Positions 1 to 5,187 of a DNA stretch of 8,391 nucleotides are shown in pieces. Position 1 is the first letter of the stretch. Each line of letters starts with the position of its first letter. The DNA is from Bacteroidales bacterium UBA6244 (lineage in GTDB: Bacteria; Bacteroidota; Bacteroidia; Bacteroidales; F082). The position numbers and the translations under genes were made by a program. The stretch covers positions 1,779-10,169 of the forward strand of contig DJVY01000116.1 in NCBI GenBank assembly GCA_002440885.1. Direction: 5' to 3'. Under the pieces are notes generated by a model, which was given only the letters and a program-made list of their open reading frames with translations, was not told the origin of the DNA and ran no database searches.

Positions 1-72
1 GTTTCAAACTTTGGAAAAGTTTCTATGTGCTCCCTCAGCTTTTTGAACCCTGAATATCCAAGAAGATTTCAC

Positions 73-270
73 CTAAACGGTTTCGTTTAGTTCTTTGAGT
101 ATTTGTGCTACTTCCTCTTCGGTAGTGCGCAGCAGTTGTTTGCAGTTTTTAATGAGTTGAGCTGCCCGCTTCACTTTTTCCGACAACTCATCCACACTAA
201 TTTCTTCTTCCTCTATCTGACTTACAATGGCTTCGAGTTCTGTAAGGTCTTTACTATACGATTGTTTCAT
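73..270 (-). CDS. xseB: Exodeoxyribonuclease VII small subunit (XseB)
   Basis: This 65-residue protein is the small subunit of exodeoxyribonuclease VII, the cytoplasmic nuclease that degrades single-stranded DNA to short oligonucleotides from either end. Several small subunits bind the C-terminal part of each XseA large subunit. The protein is almost wholly helical and charged, with an early LTELEAIVSQIE stretch, then an acidic EEEEISVDEL segment and a second helix containing KVKRAAQLIKNCKQLL. This is the two-helix hairpin typical of XseB, and the length is normal. The ATG start follows an A-rich leader (eight A residues on the coding strand, 283-290), as is usual in Bacteroidota. It lies 93 bases downstream of xseA on the same strand and is probably co-transcribed with it. 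The identity is supported by both sequence pattern and neighbour. Confidence 0.93.
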   Translation of the reverse strand: MKQSYSKDLTELEAIVSQIEEEEISVDELSEKVKRAAQLIKNCKQLLRTTEEEVAQILKELNETV

Positions 271-344
271 GCGATATATTTATTTTTTTTCCGGCTATTC
301 ATCTTAATTAACACTATATTTTCTGATTGACTCATCTTTCTCTG

Positions 345-356
345 TTGTGATCACAA
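345..356. promoter_or_regulatory. 12-base perfect palindrome between xseA and xseB
   Basis: TTGTGATCACAA is a perfect inverted repeat with no spacer. It lies 8 bases past the xseA stop in the xseA-xseB gap. It has no loop and no following T-run, so it does not look like an intrinsic terminator. It could be a protein-binding site or chance. No function can be assigned. Confidence 0.25.
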
Positions 357-363
357 TGGTTCA

Positions 364-1767
364 TTAATTTTCAATTTTTTTGATGGTGCTGATGGCCTTT
401 CCCTTATGAAAAATGGTTTGTATTTCAACGCCTTCAGCCAACTGAGTCGCGTTTTTTACAGATTTTCCGTTAATGGTTGTGATGCTGAATCCGCGTTTTA
501 GTATGTTTTTAGGATCAAGCAGCTTCAGTTTTTCGACAAGCAATTGTGTTTTGCGTTGGTTATTTTTCAAAAAAACAGGAACTGATTTTGTTAATTCCGA
601 TTGCTGCCGGATTATTTTTTCCATGCCTGACTTAAGCTTTGTCTTCGCCGTCTGACCAGTTTTTAGCGTAAGGTTTTCCAGCATTAGCCTGTGCTTCATA
701 AGTCCTGACTTAAGCTCCTTAACAAGTGTGATTTCGTTGATATTTAGCCGATTAAATTGTCTTGAAATCATTTCTGTGGCGCGTGTCGAAGTGCGTTCAG
801 CCAGCCGGTCGATTAAACTGTTTTCGCTGTTTAGCACCTGCGTTATTTTTTCGAAAAGCTGCATTTCTGCTTCCATCACCCGTTCGGCGGCATCCTGAAA
901 TTTCTGTAACAAGAAATAGGCCACTTCGGTGGGGGTTATCTTATTGGAGTGGGCCACCAATTCTACCACGGTTTCGTTGGTGGCATGACCTATGCCGGTG
1001 ATTACAGGCAAAGGGAAAAGTGCTACCGATGAGGCCAATGTGTAATTGTCGAAGCTACTTAGTCCAACATCGCCACCTCCTCCGCGAATAATCACTACCA
1101 AGTCGAAGTGATGTGCTACTTTTTTTATTCGCTCCAGCTGCTCTCTGATAGAAGCAATGGCTCCCGAGCCCTGCAACAACGCCGGAAAAAGCATGGTGAA
1201 AAGTCTATAACCCTGCTGGTTGTCGGTAATGGTTTGCATAAAGTCCTGATACCCTTTGCTGGTCTCAATAGAAATAATGGCCACCCGCTGCGGCAGGAGT
1301 GGAAAGGGCAGGCTTTGGTTTTTGTTGAAGAGGCCTTCTTTTTTAAGTTTAGCTATTGACTCAAACCGCTCTCGTGCCATTTCTCCCAAAGTAAACGACG
1401 GATCAATATCGGCGATTTGAAGCGTGAGCCCATGGGTGGGATGAAAATGAACTGAGGCCAGCAACAACACTTTCATGCCGTCGCGCAGGTGTTCATGGGT
1501 TACCTCGAAGAATTTCTGTTTTATTTGCATGAATGGTCCCGACCAAATGATACCTCTGATTTGTGCCAGTGTAGCTCCATCTTTTTTGTCGACAAGGTCA
1601 GGGTAACAATGCCCGCTTTTAGGGTAAAAATTCAGCTTGGCAATTTCGGCACGTATCCAGTATGGTCGCTGGTAAGCCTTGCCAATTACCGACTCCAGAC
1701 TTTTTGTAAGCTCGTAAAGCGAAAAAATCTTGCGGCTGGTCTCTGGCTTAGGCTGATCTGAATTCAC
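364..1767 (-). CDS. xseA: Exodeoxyribonuclease VII large subunit (XseA)
   Basis: This 467-residue protein is the catalytic large subunit of exodeoxyribonuclease VII, which degrades single-stranded DNA in repair and recombination. An N-terminal OB-fold (about residues 15-125, including WIRAEIAKLNF and SGHCYPDL) binds DNA. The nuclease domain follows (about 130-290) with ETSKGYQD at 168-175, IIRGGGG at 226-232, GIGHATNE at 258-265 and ITPTE at 277-281. A long coiled-coil region (about 290-415) binds XseB, and the C-terminal LKRGFSI segment at 423-429 is a family hallmark. D175, R228 and H261 align by eye with the catalytic residues D155, R205 and H238 of the E. coli enzyme, but the position of its D241 holds N264. 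The start is GTG at 1767. The upstream in-frame stop and the lack of another plausible start before the OB-fold support it. The gene is divergent from the Rrf2 regulator and lies upstream of xseB. Confidence 0.95.
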   Translation of the reverse strand: MNSDQPKPETSRKIFSLYELTKSLESVIGKAYQRPYWIRAEIAKLNFYPKSGHCYPDLVDKKDGATLAQIRGIIWSGPFMQIKQKFFEVTHEHLRDGMKVLLLASVHFHPTHGLTLQIADIDPSFTLGEMARERFESIAKLKKEGLFNKNQSLPFPLLPQRVAIISIETSKGYQDFMQTITDNQQGYRLFTMLFPALLQGSGAIASIREQLERIKKVAHHFDLVVIIRGGGGDVGLSSFDNYTLASSVALFPLPVITGIGHATNETVVELVAHSNKITPTEVAYFLLQKFQDAAERVMEAEMQLFEKITQVLNSENSLIDRLAERTSTRATEMISRQFNRLNINEITLVKELKSGLMKHRLMLENLTLKTGQTAKTKLKSGMEKIIRQQSELTKSVPVFLKNNQRKTQLLVEKLKLLDPKNILKRGFSITTINGKSVKNATQLAEGVEIQTIFHKGKAISTIKKIEN

Positions 1768-1791
1768 AAAAGTTAGCTTTTATTTATTGTG

Positions 1792-1799
1792 CGAAAATA
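1792..1799 (-). promoter_or_regulatory. Possible -7 box for xseA
   Basis: On the minus strand this reads TATTTTCG, one mismatch from the Bacteroidota -7 consensus TAnnTTTG, and it lies 24 bases upstream of the xseA GTG start. I see no convincing TTTG element at the expected -33 distance, so the call is tentative. Confidence 0.35.
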
Positions 1800-1890
1800 G
1801 TGAAAACATAGGCTACGATCATCTGAAACAGGATAAAAGTCAATGCTATTTGAATTGATTTTGAATTTAAGTATTTGAGTTCTTTAATAT

Positions 1891-1905
1891 AAATAATCAT
1901 TATTT
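1891..1905. promoter_or_regulatory. AT palindrome overlapping the regulator promoter (candidate operator)
   Basis: AAATAAT-C-ATTATTT is a perfect 7-1-7 inverted repeat. Its right arm overlaps the -7 box of the rrf2-type gene at 1901-1908. Rrf2 proteins bind DNA as dimers and often repress their own gene from dyads placed over the promoter, so this is a reasonable autoregulatory operator. The site is pure A/T around one C in an AT-rich spacer, so chance is a real alternative. Confidence 0.35.
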
Positions 1906-1908
1906 TTG
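1901..1908 (+). promoter_or_regulatory. Bacteroidota-type -7 box for the Rrf2-family gene
   Basis: TATTTTTG is an exact match to the Bacteroidota consensus TAnnTTTG. It ends 15 bases before the ATG at 1924, so the leader would be only about 10 bases. A TTTG at 1874-1877 could be the -33 element, but its 23-base spacing is slightly longer than the usual 19-21. The TTG inside the box at 1906 is in frame with the gene but is better read as promoter than as a start codon. Confidence 0.6.
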
Positions 1909-1923
1909 CGAAAACATATAAAA

Positions 1924-2322
1924 ATGTCGAACATCATCAACTTTTCAGATGCAGCGGCCATTGGTCTCCATTGCATGATCATCCTTTCGAAATCGGAAGT
2001 ATCACTTAATGCGATACAGTTGTCCGAAAAGATTCACAGTTCCAAGCACCATATTGGGAAAGTATTGCAGCGTTTGGTAAAAGACGGCTATCTGACTTCG
2101 CAAAGAGGGCCTACAGGTGGTTTTGAGCTGGCAGTAGATCCACATGACATCACCCTTTACGACATTTATACCTCAATTGAAGGGCCGGCGCGCAACAAAC
2201 CTTGTAGCCTTACCCAGAAAATATGCCCACAGGATAAGTGTATCCGCGAAAAAGTCGTTAGCAGACTTACCAGTGAGTTTATCGATTATATGCGAAGCCA
2301 GACATTGGCGGAGTATCTTTAA
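1924..2322 (+). CDS. Rrf2-family winged-helix transcriptional regulator, probable Fe-S sensor
   Basis: This 132-residue protein belongs to the Rrf2 family (IscR, NsrR, RirA, CymR), dimeric DNA-binding proteins that often sense iron-sulfur clusters, nitric oxide, iron or sulfur status. The winged helix-turn-helix covers about residues 28-75: recognition-helix region SSKHHIGKVLQRLVKDGYL, then the wing RGPTGGFEL at 61-69 and ITLYDIYTSIEG at 76-87. Cysteines at 94, 101 and 106 fall where the three cluster ligands of IscR and NsrR lie. The first-to-last spacing is the same (12), but the middle one is shifted by one. C17 is a fourth cysteine. I chose ATG at 1924, because the TTG at 1906 lies inside the -7 box and would add six non-family residues. 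The gene is divergent from xseA and 171 bases upstream of the biosynthetic operon, which makes control of that operon plausible. The target and signal are inferred. Confidence 0.88.
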   Translation: MSNIINFSDAAAIGLHCMIILSKSEVSLNAIQLSEKIHSSKHHIGKVLQRLVKDGYLTSQRGPTGGFELAVDPHDITLYDIYTSIEGPARNKPCSLTQKICPQDKCIREKVVSRLTSEFIDYMRSQTLAEYL

Positions 2323-2339
2323 TCGTAAAGTCATCAAAT
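2322..2339 (+). repeat. Direct repeat, copy 1
   Basis: ATCGTAAAGT is followed directly by CATCAAAT, starting at the last base of the rrf2-type stop codon. The same two blocks recur at 2461-2483, 139 bases downstream. No function is known; they could be remnants of a small duplication or paired binding sites. Confidence 0.5.
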
Positions 2340-2451
2340 CAATATCTTACGCTGAATTCTTGCTTCCTCTGGTTGGGTGAAGTGATAAGCGATATTAAAA
2401 TCTTATACAATAAATGACGAATTTTATAACACTTGAGCCGGATGAATACTA

Positions 2452-2459
2452 TAATATTG
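2452..2459 (+). promoter_or_regulatory. Weak candidate -7 box for the PqqD-like operon
   Basis: TAATATTG differs from TAnnTTTG at one position and lies 34 bases before the ATG at 2494. A TTG at 2433-2435 is the only nearby -33-like element, and at 16 bases the spacing is short. The operon may instead be transcribed from the upstream rrf2-type promoter. Confidence 0.25.
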
Positions 2460-2460
2460 C

Positions 2461-2483
2461 ATCGTAAAGTTATAACATCAAAT
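2461..2483 (+). repeat. Direct repeat, copy 2
   Basis: ATCGTAAAGT and CATCAAAT recur here, separated by TATAA, whereas they are contiguous in copy 1 at 2322-2339. This copy lies 11 to 33 bases before the PqqD-like start, in its probable leader. Confidence 0.5.
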
Positions 2484-2493
2484 ACCTAATCAA

Positions 2494-2754
2494 ATGAAGA
2501 TTAATAAGCATATTGCCGTCAGCGATTCAGGGTTTGTTTTCAATCCGGTTACCGGCGAATCATTTACTGCCAACCCTATGGGCATTGAAATAATTGAGAT
2601 GCTGAAACAGGAGCGAACCATTGCCGAAATCCATGAAACGCTTTTACAAAAGTATCACACCGAACATACCACAATCGAAAAAGATGTGGCTGATTTCTTT
2701 GAACTGTTGAAGAACTTTTCTTTAATTGATCGCCATGAAACGACCGAAAATTAG
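2494..2754 (+). CDS. PqqD-like small protein (peptide-binding fold)
   Basis: This 86-residue protein fits the PqqD-like family. The early strand segment ending FVFNPVTGESFTANPMG (residues 14-30) is followed by a helix (IEIIEML), then TIAEIHETLLQKY and a last helix VADFFELLKNFSLID. In PQQ synthesis PqqD is a chaperone that presents the precursor peptide, and the same winged-helix fold is the RiPP recognition element of many peptide-modifying enzymes. Here it is free-standing. No radical-SAM partner or recognisable precursor gene is in the window. It is the first gene of the run, and its last 20 bases overlap the ATP-grasp gene, so the two are probably translationally coupled. It could bind a peptide, or act as a carrier or scaffold for the ligase. 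There is no phosphopantetheine-type DSL motif, so it is not an acyl carrier protein. The family call is fairly sure; the function is inferred. Confidence 0.75.
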   Translation: MKINKHIAVSDSGFVFNPVTGESFTANPMGIEIIEMLKQERTIAEIHETLLQKYHTEHTTIEKDVADFFELLKNFSLIDRHETTEN

Positions 2755-3781
2755 GATCGGGGTAACCGGCTTAAACGCCATTGATAATCCCGGCCCAGGT
2801 GTCCCTGTTATCAGGGGCTTACTCGAAGCAAGCTCGTTCGATGCCCACATCATTGGTCTTGCCTATGAGTCGCTTGAGCCTGGAATATACATGCACGATC
2901 TGGTAGCCAAGACCTACCAGATTCCTTATCCTTCATCTGGCGCCGATCAACTCATGGATCGGCTGGCTTACATTCATGAAAAAGAAAGACTGGATGTTAT
3001 TATTCCTAACTTCGATGCCGAGCTGTTTTCGTTTATCAAGTTGGCTCCGAAATTAAAAGCCATGGGCATTCATACTTTTTTGCCGACTTTGGATCAGTTC
3101 GAGGAACGGTTAAAGGTTAACTTGCCCGAATTTGGTAAGAAGTACGGAATGCATGTGCCAAAAAGCGAGTCGATTTATCAGGTAAGCGACCACAAAAAAC
3201 ATATGGACGAACTGGGTTGGCCGGTGGTGGTAAAAGGAAAATATTATGATGCCGGTATTGCATACAACTCCGAGCAACTCGCCGGATATTTTAACAAAAT
3301 ATCCGCCAAGTGGGGATTGCCGATCATTTTGCAGGAATTTGCTCATGGCACCGAATTCAATGTCACTGGCCTTGGCGACGGATACGGAAACACCATTTCG
3401 GCCGTTCCCATGCGGAAACAGTACATTACCGACAAAGGAAAGGCCTGGGGCGGAATTGCCATCACCGATGAAAAACTCCTGAAACTAACCCGCCACTTCA
3501 TTAAAGAAACCAAATGGCGTGGTGCTTTTGAGCTGGAACTCATGAAAAATAAAAAGGGAGAATTTTTCCTGCTTGAAATAAATCCGCGTATCCCGGCCTG
3601 GGTATATCTGGCGGTGGGCGTAGGGCAAAATATTCCCGAAGCCTACGTAAACCTGGCCATGGGTAAAGCCGTACAACCGTTCGAGTCGTTTGAATCGGGC
3701 AAAATGTTTGTCCGCTATTCATGGGACATGATCGTTAATCTCTCTGATTTCGAGAAAATATCAACCACAGGTGAATTGTAG
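2735..3781 (+). CDS. ATP-grasp ligase, carbamoyl-phosphate-synthase-like
   Basis: This 348-residue protein is an ATP-grasp enzyme. The family activates a carboxylate as acyl phosphate and joins it to an amine or thiol. The N-terminal pre-ATP-grasp domain (1-120) opens with IRIGVTGLN and NPGPGVPV, and has VIIPNFDAEL at 88-97. The ATP-grasp core follows: VVVKG at 164-168 with K167 as the expected ATP lysine, ILQEF at 198-202 for the adenine/ribose contact, FELEL at 265-269, and the magnesium-binding EINPR at 281-285. All key residues are present and the length suits a free-standing ligase. I chose ATG at 2735 over the TTG at 2726, since the core begins right after it. It overlaps the PqqD-like gene by 20 bases, and the decarboxylase starts 28 bases after its stop. 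The substrate cannot be read from the sequence; an amino acid or peptide is the likeliest guess from context. Confidence 0.85.
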   Translation: MKRPKIRIGVTGLNAIDNPGPGVPVIRGLLEASSFDAHIIGLAYESLEPGIYMHDLVAKTYQIPYPSSGADQLMDRLAYIHEKERLDVIIPNFDAELFSFIKLAPKLKAMGIHTFLPTLDQFEERLKVNLPEFGKKYGMHVPKSESIYQVSDHKKHMDELGWPVVVKGKYYDAGIAYNSEQLAGYFNKISAKWGLPIILQEFAHGTEFNVTGLGDGYGNTISAVPMRKQYITDKGKAWGGIAITDEKLLKLTRHFIKETKWRGAFELELMKNKKGEFFLLEINPRIPAWVYLAVGVGQNIPEAYVNLAMGKAVQPFESFESGKMFVRYSWDMIVNLSDFEKISTTGEL

Positions 3782-3809
3782 TAATCATTAAAAAAAATTG
3801 AAAAAGATC

Positions 3810-5168
3810 ATGGAAAAATTAAGATATGAAAGACCTCTCATCAAACGTTTGGAAGGCCACATGCCCAGCAAGTTTGGAATGAGAACCGATTATACACCCA
3901 AAACCCACATCGACGGGGTGGCCGTGGCTGAGCTGATAAGCCAACACGGATCTCCTCTTTTTGTGATTTCGGAGCGACAGATTCGCGAAAATATGCGCCG
4001 TGCCCGAAAAGCTTTTGAAACACGTTATCCCCGTGTGCAGTTTGCCTGGTCGTACAAAACCAATTATATGGATGCGGTGTGCAGTACCTTTCACCAGGAA
4101 GGCTCATGGGCTGAGGTGGTCTCGGGATTTGAATACCAAAAGGCCCTGAACAATGGGGTAGATGGCAGCAAAATAATTTTTAACGGACCTGATAAAACCG
4201 ACAGCGACCTTGACCTGGCCATCGGCAAAAACAGCTTAATCCATATCGACCATCTGGATGAACTCTATACTATTCAGGAACTGGCCAAGAAACAAGGTGT
4301 GACGGCGCGTGTAGCCATTCGAGTAAACATGGATACAGGTATTTATCCCATGTGGGACAGATTTGGCTTTAACTACGAAAATGGCCAGGCCTGGACTGCG
4401 ATAAACAAAATTATGCAGTCGGATGCAATGGAGCTGGTAGGGCTTCATACCCACATCGGAACATTCATGCTGTCGCCAAATGCTTATGCAACAGCTGCTT
4501 ACAAGCTGGCAGAATTGGCCAGAAATGTACGTCTGAAATACAATCACGAGGTAAGCTATATCGACATGGGTGGCGGATTTGCATCAACAAATACGCTAAA
4601 AGGAGCCTATTTACCCGGATCGGATGTAAGCCCTTCGATAAACGAATTTGCCGAGGCCATTACCACAGCGCTTATTAACAGTGACTTCCCGCAAAACAAA
4701 CTCCCTTTACTCATATTAGAAACCGGTCGTGCCCTGATTGATGACGCGGCTTACTTATTGGGATCGGTTATTACCAACAAACGCTTGTCGGACGGACGCC
4801 GCAGCACCATTTTAGATGTGGGGGTGAACATCTTGTTTACTTCCTTTTGGTACGATCATAAAATAACGCCTGCTCAGCCATTTACCCAGTATACCGAAGA
4901 CACTGTGCTTTACGGGCCGCTCTGCATGAATATTGACGTTGTACGCGAAAACATCAATTTGCCCTTGTTAAATAAAGGCGATCAGGTAGTTATACATAAC
5001 GTGGGGGCTTATAACATGACGCAGTGGATGCAGTTTATTACCCTGCGCCCAAAAATTGTGATGATCGACTTAAACCACCAGGTTCATGTGATTAGAGAAA
5101 ATGAAACACTGCAAAATCTGCTTGAACTGGAACGCGTTCCTGATCACCTGAAAAAATTTGATCTGTAA
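3810..5168 (+). CDS. Fold-type III PLP-dependent decarboxylase (Orn/DAP/Arg decarboxylase 2 family)
   Basis: This 452-residue protein belongs to the alanine-racemase-fold decarboxylases (LysA, ornithine, biosynthetic arginine and carboxynorspermidine decarboxylases). It would remove CO2 from an amino acid or an amino-acid conjugate to give an amine. Catalytic features look intact: SYKTN at 81-85 with PLP lysine K83, LHTHIGT at 212-218, the glycine loop MGGGF at 253-257, ETGR at 304-307 (usually EPGR), GPLCMNID at 369-376 with the cross-subunit cysteine C372, and VGAY at 398-401. An N-terminal extension of about 40 residues precedes the barrel. ATG 3810 is preferred over an in-frame TTG at 3798, which itself lies in the A-rich leader. 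It is 28 bases after the ATP-grasp gene and 19 before the transporter fusion, in one operon. The substrate is unknown. The ligase-decarboxylase pairing resembles BtrJ/BtrK of butirosin synthesis in enzyme types only. Confidence 0.88.
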   Translation: MEKLRYERPLIKRLEGHMPSKFGMRTDYTPKTHIDGVAVAELISQHGSPLFVISERQIRENMRRARKAFETRYPRVQFAWSYKTNYMDAVCSTFHQEGSWAEVVSGFEYQKALNNGVDGSKIIFNGPDKTDSDLDLAIGKNSLIHIDHLDELYTIQELAKKQGVTARVAIRVNMDTGIYPMWDRFGFNYENGQAWTAINKIMQSDAMELVGLHTHIGTFMLSPNAYATAAYKLAELARNVRLKYNHEVSYIDMGGGFASTNTLKGAYLPGSDVSPSINEFAEAITTALINSDFPQNKLPLLILETGRALIDDAAYLLGSVITNKRLSDGRRSTILDVGVNILFTSFWYDHKITPAQPFTQYTEDTVLYGPLCMNIDVVRENINLPLLNKGDQVVIHNVGAYNMTQWMQFITLRPKIVMIDLNHQVHVIRENETLQNLLELERVPDHLKKFDL

Positions 5169-5187
5169 TATCTGATGCGATAAAATA

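Noticed and set aside
1..72. A 7-bp A/T inverted repeat at 6-22 (AAACTTT-GGA-AAAGTTT) as a terminator after xseB, and a short minus-strand frame
   Set aside because: The stem is weak with a 3-base loop and no T-run in the right place. The 23-codon frame has no family features.
762..1001. Plus-strand open frame opposite xseA, and similar antisense frames at 103-330, 1108-1359 and 1489-1761
   Set aside because: They lie wholly or mostly opposite well-supported xseA or xseB coding sequence and their translations show no domain features.
2144..2380. Second plus-strand frame overlapping the end of the Rrf2 gene
   Set aside because: It is out of frame with a strong Rrf2 domain and has no start context or domain of its own.
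2340..2397. AATATC/GATATT arms about 50 bases apart as a terminator or riboswitch after the Rrf2 gene
   Set aside because: Only six contiguous pairs close a long loop, there is no T-run, and no riboswitch core is recognised.
2494..2754. Reading the 86-residue protein as an acyl carrier protein, by analogy with BtrI
   Set aside because: There is no DSL phosphopantetheine site, and the FNPVTGESFTANPMG pattern fits PqqD-like proteins.
3810..5168. Calling the decarboxylase lysA (diaminopimelate decarboxylase)
   Set aside because: The fold and catalytic residues match the wider family, but the N-terminal extension, the ETGR variant and the operon context do not point to lysine synthesis, so no symbol is given.
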